Below are positions 1-8,147 of a stretch of DNA of 64,000 bases, piece after piece; the stretch's first letter is position 1, and every line of letters begins with the position of its first letter. The position numbers and the translations under genes are program-made. The DNA comes from Bog-756 sp963841885 (GTDB lineage Bacteria > Actinomycetota > Acidimicrobiia > Acidimicrobiales > RAAP-2), in assembly GCA_963841885.1 (NCBI GenBank), contig CAWJEK010000021.1:124001-188000 (forward strand), written 5' to 3'. Under the pieces are notes generated by a model. The model was not told where the DNA came from, did not search any database, and saw only the letters and a list, made by a program, of their open reading frames with translations.

Positions 1-1155
1 CCACTCGCCCAGCTGGTGGCGCCACGGGGACAGGCGATCGCGGGGGAACCGTGCGGCGGCCGAACCCGGTGCCGCTTCGGCCCCGGGCGCGGCGTCCGCC
101 GGGGAGCCGCCGCGACCGCCGCGGGTGGCCTCGGAGTGGGCGAGGCCCAGGGAGTCGAGGGCCAACAGCAGTTCCTCGATGACCAGGCGGCAGTCGCCGG
201 CGATGGCCACGTCGGCCTTCCGGACCTTGTGGTGCTCGGCGGGGTCGATGTCGACGTGGATGACCTTGGCGTCGGGGGCGAAGGCCGACACCCGGCCGGT
301 CACCCGGTCGTCGAACCGGCTGCCCAGGGCGATGAGCAGGTCCGAGCGCTGCATGGCGGTGACGGCGGTGTAGTTGCCGTGCATGCCGGGCATGCCCAGG
401 CACAACGGGTGGGAGTCGGGGAAGCAGCCCCGGGCCATGAGGGTGGTGACCACCGGGATGCCGGTGCGCTCGGCCAGCTCCCGGAGGGCGTCGGCCGCCC
501 GGGCCTTCAGGATGCCGCCGCCGGCGTAGATGACGGGGCGTTCGGCGGCCAGCAGCAGCTCGGCGGCCTCGCGCACCAGCGCCGGATCGCCCTGGGTCAC
601 CGGACGGTAGCCGGGGAGGTCGAGGTCGTCGGGGGCCGGCCAGTACCACTCCATGGTCGACTGGGCGATGTCCTTGGGAATGTCGATGAGCACCGGTCCG
701 GGCCGGCCGGTGGTAGCGACGTGGAACGCCTCCGCCACCACCCTCGGGATGTCCGCCACGTCGGTGATCAGCCAATTGTGCTTGGTGATGCCCATGGTGA
801 TGCCGGTGATGTCGCTCTCCTGGAAGGCGTCGGAGCCGATAGCCGTCGTGGCCACCTGACCCGTCACCACGACCAGGGGCGTCGAGTCCATGTAGGCGTC
901 GGCCAGGGGCGTGACCACGTTCGTGGCCCCGGGACCGGAGGTCGCCATCGCCACGCCGGGGCGGCCCGTGACCTGGGCGTAGCCCTGGGCCATGTGGCCG
1001 GCACCCTGCTCGTGACGCACCAGGATGTGGCGGATCGACGAGTCGAGGATCGGGTCGTAGACCGGCAGGATGGCGCCGCCCGGGAGGCCGAACATGACCT
1101 CCACGTGCTGCATCTCGAGGCTCTTGATCAGGGCCTGTGCTCCGGTGAGTTCCAT
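1..1155 (-). CDS. ilvB: Acetolactate synthase large subunit (3' end outside the window)
   Basis: The first 385 residues of the thiamine-diphosphate enzyme that makes acetolactate or acetohydroxybutyrate in Val, Leu and Ile synthesis. The minus-strand translation begins MELTGAQALIKSLEMQHVEV and has the GLPGGAILPVYD loop, the catalytic Glu at residue 49 (HEQGAGHMAQGYA), the TSGPGATNVVTPLADAYMDS block, QESDITGIT, and the central FAD-linked domain with LIALGSRFDDRVTGR. A Gly/Ala/Pro-rich linker occupies about residues 350-375. ATG at 1155 is preceded by AAGGAG at good spacing. The reading frame runs unbroken to base 1. Upstream lie a BCAA-rich leader peptide and a terminator, so expression is probably controlled by transcription attenuation. 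ilvN and ilvC are expected beyond the left edge but cannot be seen. Confidence 0.95.
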   Translation of the reverse strand, partial: MELTGAQALIKSLEMQHVEVMFGLPGGAILPVYDPILDSSIRHILVRHEQGAGHMAQGYAQVTGRPGVAMATSGPGATNVVTPLADAYMDSTPLVVVTGQVATTAIGSDAFQESDITGITMGITKHNWLITDVADIPRVVAEAFHVATTGRPGPVLIDIPKDIAQSTMEWYWPAPDDLDLPGYRPVTQGDPALVREAAELLLAAERPVIYAGGGILKARAADALRELAERTGIPVVTTLMARGCFPDSHPLCLGMPGMHGNYTAVTAMQRSDLLIALGSRFDDRVTGRVSAFAPDAKVIHVDIDPAEHHKVRKADVAIAGDCRLVIEELLLALDSLGLAHSEATRGGRGGSPADAAPGAEAAPGSAAARFPRDRLSPWRHQLGEW

Positions 1156-1243
1156 CGGGTGCTCCTTGTCGGCGATGGTCGGTGGGGTCGTCGGGTCGGT
1201 CGGGGATCGGTCACGTCCGGCGGTCGACCCGGGAGCGGACATG

Positions 1244-1269
1244 AAAACGACCTCCCATCTGGGAGGTCG
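1244..1269 (-). terminator. Attenuator terminator in the ilvB leader
   Basis: A perfect 9-bp stem (CGACCTCCC / GGGAGGTCG, 4-nt loop) is followed on the minus strand by TTTT. It sits between the leader peptide stop and ilvB, the position expected for the Rho-independent attenuator. Confidence 0.8.
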
Positions 1270-1302
1270 GAAAGCGCACACGGCGAAGGGTCGTCGCGTG
1301 CG

Positions 1303-1350
1303 CTACGAGACGAGTACCAGGGTGCGGGGGGTCGGGATGGCGATACGCAT
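1303..1350 (-). CDS. ilvB leader peptide (attenuator), 15 aa
   Basis: A 16-codon frame on the minus strand reads MRIAIPTPRTLVLVS and then stops with TAG. Six of its 15 residues are Ile, Leu or Val, including the run LVLV directly before the stop. The start codon lies 9 nt after a plausible -10 box, so it would be translated leaderlessly or nearly so. A hairpin with a U tract follows 33 nt after the stop and ilvB starts 88 nt after the hairpin. This is the arrangement of BCAA attenuators known upstream of ilvB in actinobacteria (for example Corynebacterium). Ribosome stalling at the Leu/Val codons when these amino acids are scarce would be expected to prevent the terminator from forming. The peptide is seen directly; the mechanism is inferred. 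Confidence 0.8.
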   Translation of the reverse strand: MRIAIPTPRTLVLVS

Positions 1351-1359
1351 GGTCCGGAC

Positions 1360-1388
1360 ATTGTTGCACGGCACGGAGTTGGCGTCCA
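1360..1388 (-). promoter_or_regulatory. Predicted promoter of the ilvB leader
   Basis: On the minus strand TGGACG (1388-1383) and AACAAT (1365-1360) are separated by exactly 17 bp. The leader ATG lies 9 nt downstream of the -10 box. Each hexamer matches the consensus at 4 of 6 positions. Confidence 0.45.
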
Positions 1389-1461
1389 GTGCCGGCGTCA
1401 CGTCCGCCGGACCGGCTGTCGTGCCCCCCTTGCGTTCTCACCGCCCACGTACGATCGGGCC

Positions 1462-2279
1462 ATGCCCTGCCCGACCTGTTCCCGACCGCGGTGGACCGGG
1501 CCGTGACGGCGACCCCGGACGGGGTGTTCGGCCCCGACGACCTGGACGGCCTGTGCGCCTACATCGACACCCGGGGCTACGCCACCCTGCGCGGGGCGAT
1601 CGACGAGGACGACCTGGCGGCCGCCGAGGAGGAGCTGGTCGAGGCCCAGCGCCAGGTGGTGGCCGGTGCCCTCGAGGACCGCCACACCACCGCCATCCTC
1701 GACGACCCCGACGCCACCGTCGACGGCGAGCGCTTCGCCCACTACGTCTGCTTCGCTACCGTGGCGTCACCGCGCGCCGACGCTCTGGTGAACCTCCCTG
1801 CCCTGGTCGACGTCAACCGTCGGGTGCTCGGTCCCCAGGCGTGGCTGCTCGACTACGAGCAGTTCGGCGTGGTGTACCAGGACGCCCGACCGGGTCCCGC
1901 GTCGGGCTACTCGCGGATCGGCTGGCACACCGACCACCAGTCCGGGCCCCATCTCGACGTGTGGCCCGGGCTCGCCTTCACCATCCACTTCGATCCCACC
2001 TCGCCGGCCAACGGCTTCCTGCGCGTGCTGCCCGGGAGCCATCGGGGCGGCACCGAGGGCATGCCGCCGGGATTCGAACGCGTCCCGGGCGAGATCGCCG
2101 TGTACCAGGAGTGGGGTGACGTGCTGTTCCACCACGCCGACCTCTGGCACAGCGCGGCCCGGGCCACCGCCGAGGGGGCACCGGCCGTCCGGCGTCACCT
2201 CCGCGGCAGCTGGCACGGCGGCGCCCGGCTCGGGATCGGCCACGGGACCGACGACTTCGTCAAGAACGCCGCCCGCTGA
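1462..2279 (+). CDS. Phytanoyl-CoA dioxygenase (PhyH) family protein
   Basis: A Fe(II)/2-oxoglutarate oxygenase of the PhyH fold, about 270 aa, substrate unknown. The metal motif HTD is in GWHTDHQSGPHLDVWPGL. The second His is in the region FHHADLWHSA, and the 2-oxoglutarate Arg is probably in RRHLRGSWHG. The start is uncertain. A TACGAT box at 1450-1455 lies exactly 6 nt before ATG 1462, the spacing seen at other leaderless starts here, but that ATG is one base out of frame with the PhyH frame. One missing C in its C run would restore a natural N terminus (MPLPDLFPTAVDRAV). Otherwise GTG 1491 or 1503, or the in-frame ATG at 1389, must be used. The gene is divergent from ilvB. Confidence 0.75.
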
Positions 2280-2310
2280 GCGACGGCGCCCACGACGGTA
2301 CAGTCCTCCC

Positions 2311-2568
2311 ATGGACCTCTATGCCGCTTACCTGGGTGGGCCACTGGACGACGGACGCATGGGCGAGGGCCACGAGGTGGTGCTGGTGGTGGCCGCCGAC
2401 CGTCAGGACGCGGCCGACCGGGCCGTCGCCAAGTGGAGCGGGGCGCCACCGGGCCACCTCGACGCCCTCGAGCGGATCGTCCGGGTGGACGGCTTCGACG
2501 TCTCGCTGTCACCGGTGGCGGAACCCGGAGCGGGTGACGACCTCCTCGAGATGGAGACATTCAACTGA
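2311..2568 (+). CDS. DUF1543 family protein
   Basis: A small cytosolic protein of 85 aa beginning MDLYAAYLGGPLDDGRMGEG. It shows the DUF1543 pattern: AYLGG near the N terminus, HEVVLVVA, a conserved KW, the HLDALERIV segment and VDGFDVSL. The biochemical function of the family is not known to me. ATG 2311 lies 6 nt after TACAGT (2299-2304) and has no Shine-Dalgarno sequence, so it is probably leaderless. The following DUF2237 gene overlaps its stop by 4 nt, which suggests coupled translation. Confidence 0.75.
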   Translation: MDLYAAYLGGPLDDGRMGEGHEVVLVVAADRQDAADRAVAKWSGAPPGHLDALERIVRVDGFDVSLSPVAEPGAGDDLLEMETFN

Positions 2569-2951
2569 CCGAGCGCAACGTCCTCGGAGGCGACCTCGAG
2601 CCCTGCGGCACGGACCCGCTCACCGGCTTCTACCGTGACGGGTGCTGCTCCACCGGACCCGAGGACCTGGGCAGCCACACGGTGTGCGCCGTGGTCACCG
2701 CCGAGTTCCTCGAGCACCAGCGGTCCATCGGCAACGACCTCTCCACGCCGGTGCCCGCCTACCGGTTCCCGGGGCTCGTGCCCGGTGACCGCTGGTGCGT
2801 GACGGCGGCCAACTGGCTCCGGGCCCACCACGACGGAGCCGCCGCCTTCGTGGTGCTGGCCTCCACCCACCAGAGGGCGCTGGAGATCGTCCCCCTCGAG
2901 GCCCTCCGCCAGCACGCCGTCGACGTCCCGGCCGGCCCGGACGACCTGTAG
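2565..2951 (+). CDS. DUF2237 family protein, probable CTG start
   Basis: A 128-aa protein with the strong DUF2237 signature NVLGGDLEPCGTDPLTGFYR, then GCCSTGPEDLGSHTVCAVVT, GNDLSTP, PGLVPGDRWCVTAANW and a C-terminal LEALRQHAVDVP. Conserved Cys residues are present. The family's function is unknown. The first in-frame GTG is at 2682 and would remove the most conserved N-terminal third. The only start that keeps it is CTG 2565, in a CTGA overlap with the DUF1543 stop. Either CTG is a genuine start codon or one base is wrong here. Confidence 0.75.
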   Translation: MTERNVLGGDLEPCGTDPLTGFYRDGCCSTGPEDLGSHTVCAVVTAEFLEHQRSIGNDLSTPVPAYRFPGLVPGDRWCVTAANWLRAHHDGAAAFVVLASTHQRALEIVPLEALRQHAVDVPAGPDDL

Positions 2952-3063
2952 CCGCTCCGGCGACGGGTCGGGCCCCCGGCACCCGCCTACGTAGGATGTC
3001 CCCCGACGGGCGGAGCCCGCGTGCCTCGCACGCTCCCGGCGCGCCCCCTGGAAAGGGACGACC

Positions 3064-4029
3064 ATGCAGACGCGACTGACCGAGCTCCTCGGGATCGAGC
3101 ATCCCCTGATGCTGGCCGGCATGGGTGGCGTGAGCTACCACCGGCTGGCCGCCGCGGTGTCCGCCGCCGGCGGGATCGGCACCCTCGGGGCCGCCACCAT
3201 GGACCCGGCCACCATGGACGCCGAGATGGCGGCTCTCTCGGACCTGACCGACCGGCCGTGGGGCGTCGACCTGTTGACGGCCATGCCCGGCGACATGGCG
3301 GGCCAGGTCCAGCGCATCATCGATGCCGGGGCGCGGATCTTCGTGGGGGCGCTCGGCGTGCCCCGGGAGGTCATCGCCATGTGCCACGACGCCGACGTGC
3401 TCGTGGTCAACATGTGTGGCCGGGTCCACCACGCCGAGCAGGCGGTGGACGCCGGCTGTGACCTCGTGGTCGCCCAGGGCACGGAGGCCGGCGGCCACAC
3501 CGGACGGGTGGCCACCCTCCCCCTCGTACCCCAGATCGTCGACGCCGTGGGTGACCGCGTCCCCGTGGTGGCGGCCGGCGGCATCGTCGACGGGCGGGGG
3601 GTGGCGGCCGCCCTGGCCCTCGGGGCCGACGGCGTGTGGATCGGCACCCGGTTCATCGCCACGCCCGAAGCCCGCGTCTCGCCGGGCTACCACGACGCCC
3701 TGCTCGCCGCCGACGAGAGCCAGACGACGGTCAGCCGCTCCTACAGCGGCAAGCCGATGCGGGTGATCGCCAACGAGCGGACCTCCTACTTCGACCGCCA
3801 CCCCGATGAGCTGGTCCCCTTTCCCGAGCAGATGCTGGCGTCGATCCGGGAGGGTGTCCTCCACCTCCCCACCGGCCCGGACGACCCCGACGTCGACCCG
3901 TCCCGGGAGTGCTACCCCAGCGGCCAGGGGGTCGGCGCCATCGACGGGCTGGTGCCCGCCGGCGAGCTGGTCGGCCGCCTCATGGACGAGGCCGAGCAGG
4001 CGCTGGCCCGGGTGGACCGGCTGCGGTGA
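3064..4029 (+). CDS. Nitronate monooxygenase (2-nitropropane dioxygenase family)
   Basis: An FMN-dependent TIM-barrel enzyme of 321 aa. Family members oxidise nitronates or act as flavin reductases. Visible motifs are the N-terminal IEHPLMLAGMGGVSYHRLAAA, the AQGTEAGGHTGR loop, VPVVAAGGIVDGRGVAAAL and GADGVWIGTRFIATPEA, all of which contact the flavin phosphate in this family. The C terminus is extended with a Pro/Asp-rich segment. ATG 3064 has a good ribosome binding site, GAAAGGGA. It is a separate family member from the IpdC-like gene at 33346. The gene stands alone, convergent with the S15 peptidase. Confidence 0.85.
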   Translation: MQTRLTELLGIEHPLMLAGMGGVSYHRLAAAVSAAGGIGTLGAATMDPATMDAEMAALSDLTDRPWGVDLLTAMPGDMAGQVQRIIDAGARIFVGALGVPREVIAMCHDADVLVVNMCGRVHHAEQAVDAGCDLVVAQGTEAGGHTGRVATLPLVPQIVDAVGDRVPVVAAGGIVDGRGVAAALALGADGVWIGTRFIATPEARVSPGYHDALLAADESQTTVSRSYSGKPMRVIANERTSYFDRHPDELVPFPEQMLASIREGVLHLPTGPDDPDVDPSRECYPSGQGVGAIDGLVPAGELVGRLMDEAEQALARVDRLR

Positions 4030-4053
4030 GCCGGGGGTACGGGGGAACCCACG

Positions 4054-6501
4054 TCACCCCTGATTGCCCTCGGCCTGGTAGGTGCGGCAGGGCTCGCCCC
4101 GCAACGACCCGCAGGCGGGCAGCGTGGGGGTCGCCGGCACCCCGTGGACCACGTCGACCACCAGCTCGGAGGCCTCCGATCCGCCGAAGTGGATCGACGC
4201 CTTCTGGTTCCCGTTGTCCAGGGTGTCGAACTCCCAGGTCGGGCGGTCGCCTCCGGGGGCCGACACCACCACCCGGAGTTCGGTTCCCGGCCGGAAGGTG
4301 TGGACCACCGGATCGATCGGGATCTTGACCAGCGAGTAGGTGTGCGGGCTCAGGTACTTGGCCTCCGAGCCCTGGTACGCGGGTGCCGTGAAGAGCGGGG
4401 TGGAGGTCGGGAGGTCGACCTGGTTCGAACTGCGTAGGAAGCCGGAGGTGACGTACTCCTCCTGGCCGGCCGAGGGGCGCACCTCGGTCACGGTGGCCTG
4501 CAGGTCGACGACCGGCGAGGAGGACTCGACCCACAGATCGAGGGTGGCCGGTCCCACGATCGTGGTGTCCCTGGTGAACGGGGCCGTCTGGAACCCCAGC
4601 CCGTCGGCGGGTGGGACCGGGGTCCAGTCCCACCCGGGATCCGCGGACCAGGCGTTCCCACTCGGTGGCAGGCTGGTGGCCGGTCGCGCTCCCGGATCGA
4701 GCCGGAGCGACGCGTGGCCCGACGGGGTGGGCGCCGAGGATGCGGCCCCGAGCGAACCCCCGCTGCCGATCCACCAGCTCGCCACCTGCCCGGCGGGTGG
4801 CCACTGGGTGAAGGCGGCCGAGTAGGTCGACTGGGGATCGCCGGGACCGGCCGCCCCCGCCCCGTTGTCGAAGTGGACCTCCACCCGGGGGGTATGGGTG
4901 GCGAAGTCGTGCCGCGCCTGGCCGGGCGACGTGTCGCCGGTGAACCGGATGGCCGGCAGCGGCGCCTGGGCCGACGTGCCCGACGCGAAGCTGGTGAAGG
5001 AGTCGAGCACCAGCCCCTCGAGGGCGTTCACCTTGGTCGGGACCTTGTCGGCCACGTAGATGTCGAGGAACTCGAGCCACCGGCTCAGGGTCTGCGGGTC
5101 GGTGGAATCGATGTGGTTGCCGTTCACCATCGTTGCGTAGACCGGCACCTTCTTGGGCAGCGCCGACAGCAGCGCGGTCCACTGGGGACCGGTCTGCTCG
5201 TCCTGCAGCGCTCCGGAGATGAACACCGGCACGGTGATCCGGGACGCCCACCCGTCCATGGAACGCCGGTCGAACAGCGACGCCTCGCGCCCCGGTCCCG
5301 TGTGTGGCGCCACCAGTTTGGGGCCCACCAGCGAAGACAGGCTCTCGGACTGGCCGTGGAGCGCCTGGTCGGCCAGGCAGGTCGACGAGGCACCGGCCGA
5401 GGCCGCCAGTTCCGCGTCGATCTCGTAGTACACCCAGGGCTGGCCCACCTTCGACACCGGGGTGCTCGCCAACGGGGCGAGGTGCCCGTTCACCAGCTTG
5501 GCGGCCGCCCTGGCGTCGTCGATGCGGTCGCCGATCCAACCGGCCGCGAACCCGTCGTTGTAGATCCCACCGGGGTAACCGGTGGAGAACAGGTCGTCGG
5601 TCGGGCTCATGGGGGCGATGGCCGCCAGGTCCGGTGGATCCGTGCCCGCCGAGGGGAGCTCGGACAGTCCCGAGTAGCTGATGCCCACCATGCCGACGTG
5701 ATGGTGCGCCACCCAGTCCTGGTGGGCCACGATCTCGATGGCGTCGTAGGCGTCGTAGTCGGACGGGTAGCCGAAGAGGTCGAAGGCGCCCCCCGAGCAT
5801 CCGGTGCCGCGCATCTGGAGGCTGACCGTGGCGAACCCGGACACGCGGGCGAGCACGGCGCCCACGTCGGTGGCGCTGTCGGGCAACAGGTTCGGGTCAC
5901 CGCACCCGGTACACGGCGTGCCGAGGGCCTGGGAGAGAAGGCTGGGGATCGGATCGGTGGGGCCGGCCGTGGCGTACCCCGAATACTCGATGACCGTCGG
6001 GCACGGGGCCGAGGCCGTGCAGGTGACGCCGTAGGGGTAGCGCACGGTGGCCGCCAGCTGGATGCCGTCCCGCATGGTGATGTAGTTGAGCCCCTGGTGC
6101 ATGGGCTGGTCGGTGTACAGGGCCGAATCGGTGGCCGGATCCGCCCCCGGGGCGAGCACCGCGAAGGTGGCGGTGGTCTGGCCGCGGGTGGTGTCGTGCC
6201 ATGCGTACCCCGACCCCGCCGTCAGACCCCGGACGATCAGCGACCCGAGGGCGTCGGCCTTTCCGGGCGTGCCGGCGACCCCGGACACGGCGGCGCCGTC
6301 GTGCTCCAGGGTGATCGAGTCACCGGGACCGGCCCCCGTGAGCCACGCCTCCTCGACCGAGCCGCCGGCGTGCAACTCGTGGGCGGCGGCCGCGGCGGCC
6401 GATGGGCCGTCGGCGACCAGGGCCGGGGACATCCCCAACAGGGACATGCCGAGGGCGGCCACGGCGACCCGGGCTGACGGACGGCGGCGAGATGCGAACA
6501 A
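4054..6501 (-). CDS. Secreted CocE/NonD-type S15 peptidase (Xaa-Pro dipeptidyl-peptidase-like hydrolase)
   Basis: An exported serine hydrolase of 815 aa. Residues 1-39 form a signal peptide (SRRRPSAR, then AALGMSLLGMSPALVA). The alpha/beta-hydrolase domain covers about 125-520. It has the RDGIQLAATVRYPYG entry strand typical of the family and the nucleophile motif GISYSG. A GNHID segment may hold the catalytic His. About residues 560-790 match the jelly-roll C-terminal domain (X-Pro DPP C-terminal type, with TIVGPATLDLWVESSSPVVD). The start is TTG 6501 with GGGGGAG four bases before it. The gene is divergent from arsR, and the 137-bp gap holds a perfect palindromic operator. The substrate, a peptide or an ester, cannot be told. 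Confidence 0.85.
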   Translation of the reverse strand: MFASRRRPSARVAVAALGMSLLGMSPALVADGPSAAAAAAHELHAGGSVEEAWLTGAGPGDSITLEHDGAAVSGVAGTPGKADALGSLIVRGLTAGSGYAWHDTTRGQTTATFAVLAPGADPATDSALYTDQPMHQGLNYITMRDGIQLAATVRYPYGVTCTASAPCPTVIEYSGYATAGPTDPIPSLLSQALGTPCTGCGDPNLLPDSATDVGAVLARVSGFATVSLQMRGTGCSGGAFDLFGYPSDYDAYDAIEIVAHQDWVAHHHVGMVGISYSGLSELPSAGTDPPDLAAIAPMSPTDDLFSTGYPGGIYNDGFAAGWIGDRIDDARAAAKLVNGHLAPLASTPVSKVGQPWVYYEIDAELAASAGASSTCLADQALHGQSESLSSLVGPKLVAPHTGPGREASLFDRRSMDGWASRITVPVFISGALQDEQTGPQWTALLSALPKKVPVYATMVNGNHIDSTDPQTLSRWLEFLDIYVADKVPTKVNALEGLVLDSFTSFASGTSAQAPLPAIRFTGDTSPGQARHDFATHTPRVEVHFDNGAGAAGPGDPQSTYSAAFTQWPPAGQVASWWIGSGGSLGAASSAPTPSGHASLRLDPGARPATSLPPSGNAWSADPGWDWTPVPPADGLGFQTAPFTRDTTIVGPATLDLWVESSSPVVDLQATVTEVRPSAGQEEYVTSGFLRSSNQVDLPTSTPLFTAPAYQGSEAKYLSPHTYSLVKIPIDPVVHTFRPGTELRVVVSAPGGDRPTWEFDTLDNGNQKASIHFGGSEASELVVDVVHGVPATPTLPACGSLRGEPCRTYQAEGNQG

Positions 6502-6603
6502 GGACTCCCCCTCTTGACCACGTCGTGGTGTATTGCACTACCCGCCATCCGTGCAGATCTTGCCAGGTGTCCCACCCGTCCGACGAACCGGTCGCTAATT
6601 CAG

Positions 6604-6632
6604 TTGACACTTACGTAAGTAGATACTTAACT
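6604..6632 (+). promoter_or_regulatory. arsR promoter with palindromic operator
   Basis: TTGACA (6604-6609) and TTAACT (6627-6632) are 17 bp apart. The perfect 12-bp palindrome ACTTACGTAAGT (6609-6620) lies in the spacer, the usual place for an ArsR-type autorepressor. The arsR GTG is 6 nt past the -10 box. Confidence 0.6.
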
Positions 6633-6638
6633 AGGGCC

Positions 6639-6974
6639 GTGGACGCAGCGTTGAAAGCGGTGGCCGAGCCCCGGCGCCGCGAGATCCTCCGACTCGTCTG
6701 GTCGCGCGAGCTACCGGCGACCGAGATCGCCGAACGCGTGGGTGCGGTCTCGCGGTCCGCCGTCTCCCAGCACCTCGCCGTGCTGAAGGCGGCCAACCTG
6801 GTCGTCGAGCGGCGCGACGGCACCCGTCGCCTCTACCGGTCGAACCACGAGGAGATGGCCCGGCTCCGGGCCTTCCTCGAGGACTACTGGACCGACGGCC
6901 TCGAACGCCTCCGCGTGGCGGCCGAGGCGGAGCAGCGGAACCGACGACAGAGCAGGAGTGACACCCGTGGCTGA
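6639..6974 (+). CDS. ArsR family transcriptional regulator
   Basis: A winged-helix repressor of 111 aa. The HTH is clear: ALKAVAEPRRREILRLVW, TEIAERVG, SRSAVSQHLAVLKAANLV, followed by the wing RRDGTRRLYR. It lacks the metal-binding ELCVCDL motif. Instead it resembles the ArsR subgroup encoded beside SRPBCC/AHSA1 proteins. GTG 6639 is chosen because it begins the conserved helix and follows the promoter directly; upstream in-frame codons lie inside the promoter. It overlaps the next gene by 8 nt. Autoregulation through ACTTACGTAAGT is inferred. Confidence 0.85.
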   Translation: MDAALKAVAEPRRREILRLVWSRELPATEIAERVGAVSRSAVSQHLAVLKAANLVVERRDGTRRLYRSNHEEMARLRAFLEDYWTDGLERLRVAAEAEQRNRRQSRSDTRG

Positions 6975-7395
6975 ACTGATCCGTGAGGTCTACATCGAGG
7001 CCTCCCCCGACGTGATCTTCCCGTTCCTGGTGGATCCCGCCAAATTCGAACAGTGGGGTGGGGCCGAGGTCGAACTGGACCCGCGGCCCGGAGGGACCTA
7101 CCGGGCCCTGATGGGTGGCGACCACTGGTCGGCCGGGGAGTTCCTCGAGGTCGAACCCGACACCCGGGTCGTCTACAGCTTCGGCTGGTCCGAACCGGAC
7201 CACCCCATCCCGGCCGGCTCCACCACCGTCCGGATCGATCTGGTGCCCGAGGGGGAGGGGACGACCGTCCGGCTCACCCACTCCGGCCTGCCCGAGGACG
7301 CCGTCGGCGACCACACGGGCGGGTGGGACCACTACCTCGGTCGACTGGCCATCGTGGTGTCCGGTGGGGACCCCGGACCGGATCGGATGGCATGA
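6967..7395 (+). CDS. SRPBCC (AHSA1-like) domain protein
   Basis: A 142-aa START-like hydrophobic-pocket protein. Visible signatures are IREVYIEASPDVIFPFLVDP and KFEQWGG, then RPGGTYRA, GEFLEVEPDTRVVYSFGW and the C-terminal helix GWDHYLGRLA. Such proteins are usually co-transcribed with an ArsR regulator, as here, and may bind a small hydrophobic ligand. GTG 6967 is preferred to GTG 6958 because AGGAG lies at the correct distance from it. The ligand is unknown. Confidence 0.85.
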   Translation: MAELIREVYIEASPDVIFPFLVDPAKFEQWGGAEVELDPRPGGTYRALMGGDHWSAGEFLEVEPDTRVVYSFGWSEPDHPIPAGSTTVRIDLVPEGEGTTVRLTHSGLPEDAVGDHTGGWDHYLGRLAIVVSGGDPGPDRMA

Positions 7396-7396
7396 G

Positions 7397-8059
7397 GTGC
7401 CGTCGGTGACGACCACCCGCACCTGGGACCGCATCCACACCGAACGGGCGGCCATGGCGGACACGTGGGAGGAATTGACGCCGGAGCAGTGGGCGGCGCC
7501 GTCCTGGTGCGACGGATGGTCCGTCCACGCCACCGCCGGTCACATCCTGGCCGCCTCCGAGCAGACCATCCCCCACTTCTACCGGGAGTTCGTCCGGGCC
7601 GGTTTCCGTTTCGACGTCTTCGCGGACCGTGGGGCCCGTCGTCTGGCCGAACTTCCACCCGAGCAGATGGTGCGCCGGCTGCGGGCCCGTACGACGACGA
7701 CCAACCACCCGCCAGCTCCCGTCGTCGTGATGCTGGGGGAGATCGTGGTGCACGGGGAGGACATCCGCCGGCCCCTCGGGATCGTCCACGCCGTCCCCGC
7801 CGACACGCTGGTGGCCGTGGCCGACAACTACGTGAAGACGAACTTCCTCCTCGGGGCCAGGCGTCGCGTGGCCGGACTCGGTCTGCGGGCGACGGATGTC
7901 GACTGGACCCACGGGACCGGACCCGAGGTCGCCGGTCCGCTCCTGTCCATGATCCTGGCCATGTCGGGTCGGACCGGGGCCCTCCGCGACCTCGAGGGCG
8001 ACGGGGTCGAGCTGCTGGCCGGTCGCAGTCCGGCGGTCGGGGGGACCGTCGAGCGGTAA
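7397..8059 (+). CDS. Maleylpyruvate isomerase N-terminal-like (TIGR03083, DinB superfamily) protein
   Basis: A 220-aa four-helix-bundle protein. The N-terminal WDRIHTERAAMADTWEELTP and WCDGWSVHATAGHIL match the mycothiol-dependent maleylpyruvate isomerase type metal-binding domain. His in HATAGHI and HGEDIRRP are probable metal ligands. GTG 7397 starts one base after the SRPBCC stop, so the gene is the third member of the arsR operon. A mycothiol-dependent transferase or detoxification role is plausible in an actinobacterium but is not shown by the sequence. Confidence 0.75.
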   Translation: MPSVTTTRTWDRIHTERAAMADTWEELTPEQWAAPSWCDGWSVHATAGHILAASEQTIPHFYREFVRAGFRFDVFADRGARRLAELPPEQMVRRLRARTTTTNHPPAPVVVMLGEIVVHGEDIRRPLGIVHAVPADTLVAVADNYVKTNFLLGARRRVAGLGLRATDVDWTHGTGPEVAGPLLSMILAMSGRTGALRDLEGDGVELLAGRSPAVGGTVER

Positions 8060-8147
8060 GCGGGCGTCACCGGACGGCCGGCGCCACCGGGCGCCACCGC
8101 AGGAGGTCGCCATCGACCCTCCCCTTCCGGTGGGCCATGATCGTGGC

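Noticed and set aside
16..1506. Long plus-strand open frame of 496 codons
   Set aside because: It is antisense to ilvB, and its residues are the Arg/Gly/His/Val-rich shadow typical of GC-rich DNA.
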